Part shown: piece after piece, positions 53,302 to 63,061 of the stretch
Position numbering within the stretch: position 1 is the first letter of the stretch
Layout of the letters: the number at the start of each line of letters is the position of its first letter
Assembly: GCF_000308515.1 (NCBI RefSeq)
Contig: NZ_BAFV01000039.1
Coordinates: 310,001-374,000, forward strand
Source of the DNA: Nocardia carnea NBRC 14403
GTDB taxonomy: Bacteria > Actinomycetota > Actinomycetes > Mycobacteriales > Mycobacteriaceae
Length of the DNA stretch: 64,000 nucleotides
Direction: 5' to 3'
Program-made: the position numbers and the translations under genes
Notes under the pieces: generated by a model
Databases searched by the model: none
What the model saw: the letters and a program-made list of their open reading frames with translations, nothing else
What the model was told of the DNA's origin: nothing

Positions 53302-53343
53302 CCCCTTAGGATGGACGTCTGTCCACCAGTCCTCCGTAAGGGG
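53302..53343 (+). promoter_or_regulatory. Leader hairpin covering the ribosome site of the L,D-transpeptidase
   Basis: The arm CCCCTTA (53302-53308) pairs with TAAGGGG (53337-53343), the likely ribosome site, which lies seven bases before ATG 53351. An inner stem TGGAC/GTCCA (53312-53316 and 53321-53325) sits within the loop. Folding would hide the ribosome site, so translation may be switched by temperature, a ligand, a protein or an sRNA. Confidence 0.55.
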
Positions 53344-53350
53344 TGGAACC

Positions 53351-54103
53351 ATGAATATTGTTGCCCGGCACCTGTTTCTGGCTCTCGCTGTCGCACTGTC
53401 ACTGATCGTCGTCCCGGCTGGGGCGAACGCCGCGACCGCCGGCGTTGCCGGCTCCGCCGCGGTCACCTCGGTGGCTCCGGCCGACGGCGCAGTCGTCGGA
53501 ATCGCCCACCCGGTTACCGTCCGGTTTTCCGATCCGGTCACCGACCGGGCCCGCGCCGAGAAAACGCTGTCGGTGACCGCCGACCGGCCGCTGCCCGGTA
53601 CCTACTCCTGGCACGGCGACCGGGAACTGACCTGGACACCCAGCGGATTCCTCCCGGCGAACACCACATTCACCGTGAATTTCGGTGATCAGCGCACCCA
53701 GTTCCAGACCAACGGCGGAGTAGTCGCCGACGCGAACATGTCCACCCATACCTTCACCGTCTCCATCGGCGGCCATGTGGTGCGGACCATGCCGGCGTCC
53801 ATGGGTAAGCCCGGGTTCGAAACCCCGACCGGCACCTACCCGGTACTGGAGAAGTTCCGCAACCTCATCTTCGATTCCCGCACCATCGGGATCCCGCTGG
53901 ATTCGCCGGAGGGCTACCTGATCGACGGCGAATGGGCGGTACGGCTCACCTGGGGCGGTGTCTTCGTCCATTCCGCACCGTGGTCGGTGGGTCAACAGGG
54001 GAATTCCAATGTCAGCCACGGGTGTATCAATCTGGCGCCCGGTGACGCGGCCTGGTACTACGAGAATGTCGGTATCGGCGATCCGGTGAACATCCACTGG
54101 TGA
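53351..54103 (+). CDS. L,D-transpeptidase (YkuD domain)
   Basis: A 250-residue secreted enzyme that makes 3-3 crosslinks in peptidoglycan. An N-terminal signal segment FLALAVALSLIVVPAGANAA leads to an Ig-like domain (about residues 35-125). The YkuD domain has GKPGFETPTGTYPVLEKFRN and ends with the catalytic VSHGCINLAPGDAAWYYENV, where Cys in SHGC is the nucleophile. It is shorter than the LdtMt2 type and has one Ig-like domain. The leader hairpin at 53302-53343 may regulate translation. Confidence 0.9.
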   Translation: MNIVARHLFLALAVALSLIVVPAGANAATAGVAGSAAVTSVAPADGAVVGIAHPVTVRFSDPVTDRARAEKTLSVTADRPLPGTYSWHGDRELTWTPSGFLPANTTFTVNFGDQRTQFQTNGGVVADANMSTHTFTVSIGGHVVRTMPASMGKPGFETPTGTYPVLEKFRNLIFDSRTIGIPLDSPEGYLIDGEWAVRLTWGGVFVHSAPWSVGQQGNSNVSHGCINLAPGDAAWYYENVGIGDPVNIHW

Positions 54104-54198
54104 GCCCGCCGCGGCCCCTGTGCTGCGCCGCGCCCGCGGATCCACTAGAACAATGGGCAGCGAGCGCGTGCAATGAGTCGATGAAGGGGGCCCGCGTG

Positions 54199-55479
54199 AT
54201 GGACCGACCACCGCCGGGTCCCGGCACTCCCGGCACCGGCGGAGAGAACCCGCCCATCCGGCCGGGCCACTACGCCGGCGACCCGGACCGGACGCGGCCC
54301 CCGGAAGACCCGTTCCCCGACTACGGCGATCAACGGCCGGAACCCCGTGCCGCATTCGGCCCCGTGTCCCCCGCCTCTCCAGGCCCGGCCCCCGGGTCCA
54401 CGCCCATCGACCAGGCCGACCCCATGCCCACAGTGCCCATCCCGCGGCTACCGGACGTGGGCAGTGGCCACCCGGCACCTCCCGTCGAGCCCCCCGGGAG
54501 CGTGACGGACCCCGAACTCCTGCCACCGGCCGTGACCGAACCGCAGTATCGACCACCGGACCCGGCCGGTTACTCGACGCCACCGCCGGATTCCGGCGCA
54601 CCCGGTCGTTTCTCGTCCCACTCCGCCGAGCAGCCCGCCTACGCCGGATACGAGGGCAGTTGGGCGGACTGGATGACGTCTTCGGACGGCTATCCACCAC
54701 GACCCGGTGTCGAGGACACGCAACCGGTCGCCCCCGGCACCGGATCGGCTTCGTGGGACGACGAACCACCGGTCGATGACGTACCGGCGAAAACCCCGGA
54801 GGTGTCCGTGGCGGACACACCGGATTCGGATGCCGGTACCGCGCCGACCACCGCGCGGGAACGGCTCCGGGCCCGGCTGGCACCCCGCGAGGTGCCCGCG
54901 CCGGTACCGGTATCCGCCCGCACCGCCGGCGCTCCGGGCCGGAAACGGCTCCTCCCGGTGCTGCTGGGTGTAGCGGGGGTCGCGGCGCTCGGGGCGGCCG
55001 CCTATGTGCAATTCGCGGTGGTGGGAGCCGGAGAACCGACCGCGGCGCCCACCGCCGCGAATCCACCCGCAGCCCCGGCACAGGACATCCCACCGGCAGC
55101 GGACCCGAACTGCCCGGCCGAGCGCATCGGCAACACGGTGCAGGGCAACGGTCCCGGCGGCACCGGTTCCGGAACCGACGCCATTTTCGGTTTCCAGCAC
55201 GCCTATTACGTGACCCGATCCGGTGAGCAGGCGCGAGCCGTGGTGGCTCCGGACGCGGCGGTTCCGGTTGCCGCCGATATCCAGCACGGTATCGATACGA
55301 TCCCGGCCGGTACGACGCACTGTATCCAGATCACACCGGGGGCGTTCGTCGGCCAGTACACCGTTGTCGTCACCGAACACCGGCCCGGATCCGCGCCGCT
55401 GGGATACAACCCGCAACTGGTGACGACGATGCGAATCGGTGACCGAACCTTGATCACCGGTATCGGCCCCATGCCCTGA
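54199..55479 (+). CDS. Proline-rich single-pass membrane protein with extracytoplasmic domain
   Basis: A 426-residue protein. The first 250 residues are disordered and rich in Pro, Gly and Asp. They are followed by a basic stretch and one membrane segment (about 255-278, RLLPVLLGVAGVAALGAAAY). The outer domain of about 125 residues has DPNCPAERIGNTVQGNGPGG, a cysteine pair, and HAYYVTRSGEQARAVVAPDA with GTTHCIQITPGAFVGQYTVV. It matches a known actinobacterial type of unknown role, perhaps a cell-envelope sensor. ATG 54199 or GTG 54196 is the start. Confidence 0.75.
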   Translation: MDRPPPGPGTPGTGGENPPIRPGHYAGDPDRTRPPEDPFPDYGDQRPEPRAAFGPVSPASPGPAPGSTPIDQADPMPTVPIPRLPDVGSGHPAPPVEPPGSVTDPELLPPAVTEPQYRPPDPAGYSTPPPDSGAPGRFSSHSAEQPAYAGYEGSWADWMTSSDGYPPRPGVEDTQPVAPGTGSASWDDEPPVDDVPAKTPEVSVADTPDSDAGTAPTTARERLRARLAPREVPAPVPVSARTAGAPGRKRLLPVLLGVAGVAALGAAAYVQFAVVGAGEPTAAPTAANPPAAPAQDIPPAADPNCPAERIGNTVQGNGPGGTGSGTDAIFGFQHAYYVTRSGEQARAVVAPDAAVPVAADIQHGIDTIPAGTTHCIQITPGAFVGQYTVVVTEHRPGSAPLGYNPQLVTTMRIGDRTLITGIGPMP

Positions 55480-55547
55480 CCGGCACGATTCGGTCCGGAT
55501 CTCCGCAGGTGGTGGTCGGCGGCCTCGCAGCCGGGCAGACTCGGAAG

Positions 55548-56540
55548 ATGGACGCTATCGGTACGGCTCGGGTCCCCGACCATCCGACGGTGCAGGCCGC
55601 TCTCTCCCTCGCTCGCCGCGCCCCCTCGGTCCACAACACCCAACCCTGGCGGCTGGTCTTCGACGGCCACCGGCTGCAGTTGTACGGCGATACCTACCGG
55701 CGGTTGTCCTCGGCCGATCCACAGGGCCGGCAGTTGATCATCAGTTGCGGCGCCCTGCTGGACCATATCCGCACCGCGTTCGGGGCGGCGGGCTGGTCCA
55801 CGCGCGTGACCCGGCTGCCCGATACCGCCGCGGACCATCTCGCCGAGATCGACTTCGACCCCGCCCAGGATGTCTCCGATACCGTCCGGGCGCGCGCGGC
55901 GGCCATCGATCGCCGCTATACCGACCGGCTGCCGATGCTGCCACCGCGCGATTGGGAGCGGGTGGAGCCCGCGTTACGGGCAGTGGCCGCAGCCTACGAG
56001 GTCACCGTGACCGTGCTGGAGGCGTCGGCCCGGCTCCGACTGGCCGCCGCGTCCGCGCAGTCGGCGGCCCTGCGGGCCTACGATCCGCAGTACCTGAACG
56101 AACTGCACTGGTGGGCCGGTAACGACTCCCCCGCCGACGGTGTCCCGATCTCGGCACTGGTCTCGGCCGCGGAACTCGCCCAGGTGGGAGTCGGCCGGGC
56201 CTTCCCGGCCGCACCGCCGTCGCTGCGGCGCGGCGAACTCACCGATGCGTCGCAACTGCTGGTACTCGGATCGGCCGCGGATACACCCGCCCAGTGGTTG
56301 CGGGCCGGCGAGGCCCTGTCCGCGGTGCTGCTCGAATGTACGGCCGCGGGGCTGGCCACCTGTCCGCTGACCCATATCACCGAGGTCCCGACGAGCCGCC
56401 GCGCCATCGCCAACCTGGTCCCCGGACGGGTGGAACCGCAGGTGGTCGTCCGGGTCGGTACGGCACCCACCACGGCCGCGCAGCCGCCGACACCACGCCG
56501 GCCGGTCGGCGATTTCCTGGATCTGCACCGGTTCGGCTGA
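55548..56540 (+). CDS. Acg-family nitroreductase-like flavoprotein
   Basis: A 330-residue protein of the Acg family, a double nitroreductase fold reported to bind FMN. ALSLARRAPSVHNTQPWRLV is the signature start, LHWWAGNDSPADGVPISALV sits midway, and the C-terminal AAGLATCPLTHITEVPTSRR is another family segment. In mycobacteria acg belongs to the hypoxia/dormancy regulon; here no DosR box is evident. ATG 55548 lies before the conserved region. The TetR gene at 56625 follows on the same strand. Confidence 0.87.
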   Translation: MDAIGTARVPDHPTVQAALSLARRAPSVHNTQPWRLVFDGHRLQLYGDTYRRLSSADPQGRQLIISCGALLDHIRTAFGAAGWSTRVTRLPDTAADHLAEIDFDPAQDVSDTVRARAAAIDRRYTDRLPMLPPRDWERVEPALRAVAAAYEVTVTVLEASARLRLAAASAQSAALRAYDPQYLNELHWWAGNDSPADGVPISALVSAAELAQVGVGRAFPAAPPSLRRGELTDASQLLVLGSAADTPAQWLRAGEALSAVLLECTAAGLATCPLTHITEVPTSRRAIANLVPGRVEPQVVVRVGTAPTTAAQPPTPRRPVGDFLDLHRFG

Positions 56541-56624
56541 CGCGCTGTCCGACCGTTCCACGGCGCGGGAACATCGGGCCGCGAAGCCCGATTGTCTCGC
56601 CCGGCCACCCGTTACTCTGTCGTG

Positions 56625-57218
56625 ATGACGACCCAGCAGCCCGCTCCGGAGGAGCGGCGGCCCGCGAACCGCGGACCGAAGGCTGCCGCTCACAACCGGG
56701 CGGCCCTGATCACCGCGGCCCGGGAAATCTTCGCGGTACAGGGCTTGGACGCCCCACTCTCGGCGATCGCCCGCCGGGCGGGGGTCGGGCAGGGCGTGCT
56801 GTATCGGCACTTTCCCGACCGGGAGGCCATCGCGGCCGCGGTCCTGGAGAAGAACGTGCGTGAGATCGAGGGTGCGGCAGCGGTCGACGGCACCTCTCTC
56901 GCCGCGGTGCTCGGGGTGGTGACCTGGCACCAGACGCAGTCGGCCGCGTTCATCGGCCTGTTGCACGCCAACGGGATGAACGACCGCGCCGATACCCGTG
57001 CGTGGTCCCGGAAACTGTCCGAGCGGGTCGAGATCGCCCTGCGCAACTGCCTGCCGGCGGATCATCGGCTGAGTGCGGACGATCTCATGCTGGCCATTGC
57101 CATGGTTTCCGGCGCCGCCACCGGCCCCACTCCGCAGGAACGTGAGCGCCGCGCGGTGGCGGCCTGGCGTCTGCTCGGCATCACGGTGGGACCGGTGCGC
57201 CCGTTCGAGGACGAGTGA
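56625..57218 (+). CDS. TetR-family regulator
   Basis: A 197-residue regulator. A charged 25-residue lead precedes HNRAALITAAREIFAVQGLD and the helix-turn-helix LSAIARRAGVGQGVLYRHFP. The C-terminal domain of the TetR_C_SBD-like type (WHQTQSAAFIGLLHANGMND) is moderate in length. ATG 56625 is directly preceded by GTG 56622. It is 84 bases after the Acg-like gene and convergent with the lipoprotein gene downstream; its target is not evident. Confidence 0.85.
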   Translation: MTTQQPAPEERRPANRGPKAAAHNRAALITAAREIFAVQGLDAPLSAIARRAGVGQGVLYRHFPDREAIAAAVLEKNVREIEGAAAVDGTSLAAVLGVVTWHQTQSAAFIGLLHANGMNDRADTRAWSRKLSERVEIALRNCLPADHRLSADDLMLAIAMVSGAATGPTPQERERRAVAAWRLLGITVGPVRPFEDE

Positions 57219-57229
57219 AGCGTCCGGTG

Positions 57230-58243
57230 TCACCCGCCGTTCGACTGGCGGATCCCCTCCGCGAGTGCCTCGAACGTGTACAGGTAGCCGCCGGCGGGGC
57301 CGCTGACGGTCAGGTACGCCGTGGTCGCGCCCGGTGTGATCGCCACATTGGTTGCCGATTCCAGGCCTTCGGTGCCATCCGGTAGCTCGACTGTCGCGAG
57401 CCGTTCGCCGTTCGGGCTGTACACCGCCATTGCGGCCCGGCCGTGCAGGGCCTGGTAGATATTGCCCGCCGCGTCCACGGCGATCGAGTCGGTCTGGGCG
57501 ATACCTCCGTCGACGCGGATGGCGGTGTGCCGGGGGCCGGTTCCGCCCTTCTCGCCGAGGTGCAGGTAGGAGATCCGGTTCTCGATCAGCTCGCTGACCC
57601 ACAGCCCGCGATAGTCCAGGTCGAACGAGATCCCGTTCGGCGCGGCCAGGTCGTCGGCCAGGACGGTGGCGTTCTTGCCGGTTCGGTCGATCCGCACCAC
57701 CCGCCCGATCGCGGCGCCGTCGGAGAGGCCGCGGGAGTCGCTGATGTAGAGGGTGCCGTCGCGGTCGAAGGCGATATCGTCGGGCTGCATCCGGGCACCG
57801 TCGACGGGACCGGTGAAGAATGTCCGGCGATCGGTGCCGCCGGGAGCCAGCGAGACGATCTCGCCGTGCGCGAAATCGGTCAGGTAGAGCCGGCCGTCGT
57901 GCGGGCTGAACTGGGCCGATGTATAGGCGCCACGGTCGTCGGTGAACAGCGAATGTGAGGTCTTCTGTTCGATATCGACCCGCATCACCTTCGGTTCGCC
58001 GCCGGGTGCGGGGACGTCGACGACGATCAATTCACCGTTCTGGTCGAATGTCGGGCCCTCCAGCAGGGTCATTCCGTTCTTTGCCGGTGCCGTTTTCAGG
58101 CGCATGAACTCCTCGGCGGCGAGGGTCCGGCCCGCACTGTTGCGGGCCGGTTCGCCGACGGAGCCGGCGGTACCGCATCCGGTCAGGACCAGCGTTGTGA
58201 GGGTGGCCGAAGCCATCAGTAATCGGGGTCGAGGTCGTCGCAT
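57230..58243 (-). CDS. SMP-30/NHL-type beta-propeller lipoprotein
   Basis: A 337-residue exported lipoprotein. The signal LLMASATLTTLVLTGCG has a lipobox with the acylated Cys near residue 23. The mature part is a six-bladed propeller of the SMP-30/gluconolactonase or NHL type, with repeated blades such as PDDIAFDRDGTLYISDSRGL and TDSIAVDAAGNIYQALHGRA. It could hydrolyse lactones or simply bind ligands. ATG 58243 is the likely start, because the longer frame from 58279 has no hydrophobic lead. It is divergent from the BVMO gene. Confidence 0.85.
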   Translation of the reverse strand: MRRPRPRLLMASATLTTLVLTGCGTAGSVGEPARNSAGRTLAAEEFMRLKTAPAKNGMTLLEGPTFDQNGELIVVDVPAPGGEPKVMRVDIEQKTSHSLFTDDRGAYTSAQFSPHDGRLYLTDFAHGEIVSLAPGGTDRRTFFTGPVDGARMQPDDIAFDRDGTLYISDSRGLSDGAAIGRVVRIDRTGKNATVLADDLAAPNGISFDLDYRGLWVSELIENRISYLHLGEKGGTGPRHTAIRVDGGIAQTDSIAVDAAGNIYQALHGRAAMAVYSPNGERLATVELPDGTEGLESATNVAITPGATTAYLTVSGPAGGYLYTFEALAEGIRQSNGG

Positions 58244-58411
58244 GGAGGAATCACCTTTTCTTCCGTGGGCTGTCGTCACGCCAACCCTATCCGGACACTG
58301 TTGTCCGGTACTTGTTACCGTAGGCCGAGGCCGCTCCCGCCGAGAGCAGTTCGCCGGAAGCCGGAGATACGGCCGGACCCCCGACAGCCGAAAGAATCGA
58401 GCCCCCCGCCC

Positions 58412-60253
58412 ATGACACCGTCCGCGCCGGCACCGTCCCCGGATGACCTCGCCGCACTACGGCGCCGCTATCAGCACGAACGGGAACGACGCGTACGGCC
58501 CGACGGCGCCGGCCAATACCTCACCACCGATGCCGAATTCGGCTACTACGCCGCCGACCCCTACGTGGGTGAGACGGCGGAGCGTGCGCCGTTCCACGAC
58601 ACCGTGGACGTTGCCGTCGTCGGCGGCGGATTCGGCGGCATACTGGCGGGCGCGCACCTACGCGATCATGGCGTGGAACGAATCCGGATCATCGATACGG
58701 CGGGCGATTTCGGCGGCACCTGGTACTGGAACCGCTACCCGGGCATCCACTGCGATATCGAATCGCATGTCTACCTGCCCATGCTCGACGAGACCGGGTA
58801 CGTGCCGGAATGGAAGTACTCCCCCGGCGAGGAGATTCGGCGCCACGCCATCCGGATCGCGGAGAAGTACGACCTGTACGCGGACGCCCTGCTCTCCACC
58901 ACCGTCACCGATCTGACCTGGGACGACGACACCGAGCACTGGCTCGTGACAACCGACCGCGGGGACGTCTTCTCGGCCCGGTACGTCATCACCGCCACCG
59001 GCACCCTGACCGAACCGAAACTGCCGGGCATCCCCGGTATCCAGGATTTCCGGGGCCATACCTTCCACACCTCCCGCTGGGATTACAGCTACACCGGTGG
59101 CACTCCGGACGGTGGGATGACCGGACTCCGGGATAAACGCGTGGGCATCGTGGGCACCGGCGCGACCGGGGTACAGGTCGTTCCCATGCTGGCCGCGGAT
59201 ACCGCACACCTCTACGTCTTTCAACGCACCCCCACCACCGTCGACGTCCGCGCCAACCGCCGGACGACGGCCGCCGACGTCGGCGCGGACCGCGCAGGAT
59301 GGGCCCGGGAACGCCGGGACAACTTCCTGCGCATCGTCTCCGGTGAAACGGCCGAGGAGGATCTCGTGGCCGACGGGTGGACGGCATCGGCAGAACTGCT
59401 GGAGAAGCTGTTGCCGAGCTTCCGGCGGCGCGGCGACCGCGAAACTTTCGAAGCCGCCTACGAAGTGGCCGACGCCGTCAAGATGAACGCTGTCCGCGAG
59501 CGCGTCCGGCAGACGGTCACGGATCCGGCGACGGCGGAAATACTCGCGCCCTGGTATCGGTACGCCTGTAAACGCCCCACGTTCTCCGACAACTACTATC
59601 CGGCGTTCAACCGCAGCAACGTCACCCTGGTCGATACGGCGGATTCGCACGGGATCGAGCGGGTCACCGAGAACGGCGTCGTCGTCGACGGTATCGAATA
59701 CGAACTCGACTGCCTGGTCTTCGCCACCGGATTCTCCGTCGGTATCTCCGGTATCCGCTCCGGCAAGCTCCCGGTGCGGGGCCGGCGCGGCACCCTGCTG
59801 ATGGACGAGTGGAAGCAGCACGGCACCCGGACACTGCACGGATTCACCAGCAACGGGTTCCCGAACCTGATCCATATGGGTCCCCAGCAGAACGCCAGTA
59901 GCGTCAATTTCACTCATATCCTGGATGAACAGGCCTGCCATGCCGCCGCCCTCATCGCGGCTGCGGAGACGGCGCACGCCCTCGTCGAACCGTCCCGCGC
60001 CGCCGAGGGCGCCTGGCTCGAAACCCTCGCGCAGGACGCGCCGGACCACGAGTGGTTCCACGCCGAGTGCACCCCCGGTTACTACAACCAGGAGGGACGT
60101 GGGCGTACCAACGGAGCGGGCGCTTATCCGCACGGCGCCTACGCCTTCCACGAACTGCTGCGGCACTGGCGGACAGAATCCATCGACGAAGCACTCCGGG
60201 CCAGGAAGTCCACCGGCGATCGTGCTCCGCGACCGGAACTGGTGACACGCTGA
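58412..60253 (+). CDS. Baeyer-Villiger-type flavin monooxygenase
   Basis: A 613-residue FAD/NADPH monooxygenase. The FAD motif VAVVGGGFGGILAGAHLRD, the BVMO fingerprint FRGHTFHTSRWD and a second Rossmann motif VGIVGTGATGVQVVPML are all present, and GFPNLIHMGPQQNASSVNFT is a late conserved block. It inserts oxygen next to a ketone; steroid, cyclic and aliphatic ketones are all possible. ATG 58412 has a weak ribosome site. It faces the propeller lipoprotein and precedes the ABC exporter. Confidence 0.9.
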   Translation: MTPSAPAPSPDDLAALRRRYQHERERRVRPDGAGQYLTTDAEFGYYAADPYVGETAERAPFHDTVDVAVVGGGFGGILAGAHLRDHGVERIRIIDTAGDFGGTWYWNRYPGIHCDIESHVYLPMLDETGYVPEWKYSPGEEIRRHAIRIAEKYDLYADALLSTTVTDLTWDDDTEHWLVTTDRGDVFSARYVITATGTLTEPKLPGIPGIQDFRGHTFHTSRWDYSYTGGTPDGGMTGLRDKRVGIVGTGATGVQVVPMLAADTAHLYVFQRTPTTVDVRANRRTTAADVGADRAGWARERRDNFLRIVSGETAEEDLVADGWTASAELLEKLLPSFRRRGDRETFEAAYEVADAVKMNAVRERVRQTVTDPATAEILAPWYRYACKRPTFSDNYYPAFNRSNVTLVDTADSHGIERVTENGVVVDGIEYELDCLVFATGFSVGISGIRSGKLPVRGRRGTLLMDEWKQHGTRTLHGFTSNGFPNLIHMGPQQNASSVNFTHILDEQACHAAALIAAAETAHALVEPSRAAEGAWLETLAQDAPDHEWFHAECTPGYYNQEGRGRTNGAGAYPHGAYAFHELLRHWRTESIDEALRARKSTGDRAPRPELVTR

Positions 60254-60340
60254 CCCGAGCACCGTCCCCCCTTCGGGACCCTTCGATGTCCCGGCGCGGA
60301 AAACCCGCGAATCCCGGCGGCACCGGAATAGGGTGCATCC

Positions 60341-61252
60341 ATGACAGCCGCGATCGATATCTCCGGTCTGGTGAAGAAATTCGGCCGCACTCGCGCCCTG
60401 GACGGCCTGGACCTGCAGGTCTCCGCTGGTGAGGTTCACGGATTCCTCGGTCCCAACGGGGCCGGTAAATCCACCACCATCCGCGTACTGCTCGGCCTGC
60501 TGCGCGGCGACGGCGGATCGGCGCGGTTACTCGGTGGCGATCCGTGGTCGCAGGCCGCCGAACTGCATCGCCGGCTCGCCTACGTTCCGGGCGATGTGAA
60601 CCTGTGGCCCGGCCTCACCGGCGGCGAGGTGATCGATCTGCTCGGGCGGCTCCGCGGCGGCCTGGACGAGAGCAGACGCAAGGATCTGCTGGAACGTTTC
60701 GACCTGGACCCGACCAAGAAAGGCCGCACCTACTCCAAGGGGAACCGGCAGAAAGTCGCTTTGGTCGCGGCGCTCGCCTCCGATGTGGAACTACTACTGC
60801 TCGACGAACCCACGGCAGGCCTCGATCCCTTGATGGAGGCCGTATTCCAGGAATGTGTGGAGGAGGTGCGTCGGGCGGGCCGGACAGTACTGCTGTCCAG
60901 CCATATCCTGGCGCAGGTCGAGGCGCTGTGCGACCGGGTGACCATCATCCGGCACGGCCGGGCAGTGGAATCCGGGACGCTGACCCAGCTGCGTCACCTC
61001 ACCCGGACCTCCATCGACGCCGAAACCCAGCGTCCGGCGACCGGACTGGACGAACTACCCGGCGTCCACGATCTGATCGCCGACGGCACCCGGGTCCGCT
61101 TCCAGGTGGACACTGCCGACCTGGGCGCGGTCATGGAACATCTGACGCCCTTCGGGATCCGCACACTGACCAGTCAACCCCCGACTCTCGAAGAACTGTT
61201 CCTCCGCCACTACGGCGACGAACTGGCGGCGGCGGGGGTGCCGGAATCGTGA
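60341..61252 (+). CDS. ABC exporter ATPase
   Basis: A 303-residue ATPase with Walker [17 protein letters not shown], a variant signature [16 protein letters not shown] instead of LSGGQ, and Walker [15 protein letters not shown]. The C-terminal regulatory segment ([20 protein letters not shown]) is of the drug/antibiotic-exporter class. Its stop overlaps the start of the permease (GTGA at 61249-61252), so the two form a two-gene exporter. Confidence 0.9.
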   Translation: MTAAIDISGLVKKFGRTRALDGLDLQVSAGEVHGFLGPNGAGKSTTIRVLLGLLRGDGGSARLLGGDPWSQAAELHRRLAYVPGDVNLWPGLTGGEVIDLLGRLRGGLDESRRKDLLERFDLDPTKKGRTYSKGNRQKVALVAALASDVELLLLDEPTAGLDPLMEAVFQECVEEVRRAGRTVLLSSHILAQVEALCDRVTIIRHGRAVESGTLTQLRHLTRTSIDAETQRPATGLDELPGVHDLIADGTRVRFQVDTADLGAVMEHLTPFGIRTLTSQPPTLEELFLRHYGDELAAAGVPES

Positions 61253-62859
61253 CCGTTCGGGATTCGGCCCGGTATGCGGGCACATTCACCGGTACCGGTG
61301 TCCTCACCCGGTTTGCGCTGCGCCGGGAACGCCTGCCGCTGGTGGCCTGGATCGTGGGCGGCACCCTGATCTACTGGTCGCAGGCGGTCGCGCTGGACGC
61401 TGCCTACCCGGAGCAGGCCGAACTCGATGCGCTCGCCGAGAGTTTGGGCAGTAACGCCGCGATGATCGCAATGGCGGGACCACCCCGGGTACTGAACACG
61501 GTCGAAGGCCAGGTCGCCTTCCAGTCCGCGGCATTCGGCATGCTGGTGGCCGGGCTGATGAGCATGTTCCTCATCGGCCGGCATACCCGATCCAACGAGG
61601 AATCCGGCCGCGACGAACTCATCCGGTCGGGTGTGGTGGGCCGCTACGCCCCGTCCTGCGCGGCGGCGGTGGTGACGGTGGTCGCGAATATCGTGCTGGG
61701 TGCGGCGATCGCTCTCAGCCTGATCGGTTACGGGCTCCCTGTCGCAGGCTCGATCGCGCTGGGGGTCGGCGCCACCTGCGCCGGGCTGGTGTTCGGCGCG
61801 GTCGCCCTGCTCGCGGCCCAGCTCAGCGCGAGTACCCGCACCGCCTACGCGATCACCGGCGCTGTCCTGGGCATCTCCTATCTGCTGCGGGCGGTGGGCG
61901 ATGTCGGCAACGGCGTCCTGTCCTGGTTCTCGCCGCTGGGCTGGGGTCAGGCGATGCGACCCTACGACAATGAGATCTGGTGGCCGGCACTGCTGTCGGT
62001 GGTGGTCGCGACCGGAATCGGGGTGGCGGCGGCACGGGTGCTGGACCGGCGGGATTTCGGCGCCGGATTGCTGCCGCCCCGGCCTGGACCGGCGCGGGCG
62101 CCCGAAACCCTGCACGGCACATTCGGTCTGGCCTGGCGGCTGCAGCGCGGCGGCCTGATCGGCTGGTCGCTGGGTATGTTCTTCGGCGGCCTGGCCTTCG
62201 GCACGATCGGCGACGATGTCGAGGATCTGCTGGGCGAAATCGACCTGAATCAGGTACTCGGCCAGAACATGGGCAGCATGGTCGACGCCTTCTATGCGAT
62301 GGCAGTGGCGATCCTGACGATCATCGGTTCGGCGTACACGATCTCCGCCGGTTTGCGCCCCCGCGGCGAGGAGACAGCCGGACATGTCGAACCGTTGCTC
62401 TCCACGCAGCTTTCCCGGCTGCGCTGGCTGGCCGGGCATGCGGTGATCATGCTGGCAGGATCGGCGATCGTCCTCGCGCTCACCGGGTTCGGGATGGGCC
62501 TCACCTACGGCATCCTGGCCGGTGATCTGTCGCAGGCGATCACGCTGACCGGCGCCGCGCTGACCTACCTCCCGGCGGTGTGGGTGCTCGGCGGGATCAC
62601 CCTGTTCCTGTTCGGTTTCGCACCGCAGGCCACGGCCGCCGCCTGGCTGGCGATGGCCTTCTGCGTGGTCGTGCTGATGTTCGGCGCGACTTTGAAATTC
62701 CCCGGCCGGCTGATGAGCCTGTCACCGTTCGACAACATCCCACTGGTCCCGGCCCAGCCGTTCGACCTCGCCCCGGTTCTGATCACCCTGGCGGTGGCCC
62801 TGATTCTTTGCGCGGCAGGCGTGTTCGGCTTCCGCCGCCGCGACCTCGAAACCCACTGA
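61249..62859 (+). CDS. ABC exporter permease (tetronasin/antibiotic type)
   Basis: A 536-residue permease with about twelve hydrophobic segments in two halves, consistent with the tetronasin-resistance (TnrB-like) family. Segments such as [20 protein letters not shown] at the start and [20 protein letters not shown] opening the second half are typical. Together with the ATPase it should export an antibiotic or lipid-like compound. GTG 61249 overlaps the ATPase stop. After it 202 bases hold nothing I can identify. Confidence 0.88.
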   Translation: MTVRDSARYAGTFTGTGVLTRFALRRERLPLVAWIVGGTLIYWSQAVALDAAYPEQAELDALAESLGSNAAMIAMAGPPRVLNTVEGQVAFQSAAFGMLVAGLMSMFLIGRHTRSNEESGRDELIRSGVVGRYAPSCAAAVVTVVANIVLGAAIALSLIGYGLPVAGSIALGVGATCAGLVFGAVALLAAQLSASTRTAYAITGAVLGISYLLRAVGDVGNGVLSWFSPLGWGQAMRPYDNEIWWPALLSVVVATGIGVAAARVLDRRDFGAGLLPPRPGPARAPETLHGTFGLAWRLQRGGLIGWSLGMFFGGLAFGTIGDDVEDLLGEIDLNQVLGQNMGSMVDAFYAMAVAILTIIGSAYTISAGLRPRGEETAGHVEPLLSTQLSRLRWLAGHAVIMLAGSAIVLALTGFGMGLTYGILAGDLSQAITLTGAALTYLPAVWVLGGITLFLFGFAPQATAAAWLAMAFCVVVLMFGATLKFPGRLMSLSPFDNIPLVPAQPFDLAPVLITLAVALILCAAGVFGFRRRDLETH

Positions 62860-63061
62860 AGACGAGGTCCGCCTCGACCGCCCGCGACCGGTCGAATTCG
62901 GCAGCGGCGACAGCTCACCTACACGTGCTCCGCGTTGGGTCCCTCGATATGGGCGGTGAGTCGCCGGTGGCAGTCCCGGCAGCCGCGCCGACGGTGTCCT
63001 GGGCGGCGGCCGGGTTGCCCGGCGTGCGGCCCACCGAAGGGCGGGCCCCGGTCCGGGGACT

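Noticed and set aside
61210..62439. 409-codon minus-strand frame opposite the ABC permease
   Set aside because: A long antisense frame caused by codon bias of the sense gene; its product is a low-complexity Gln/Arg/Gly-rich mix.
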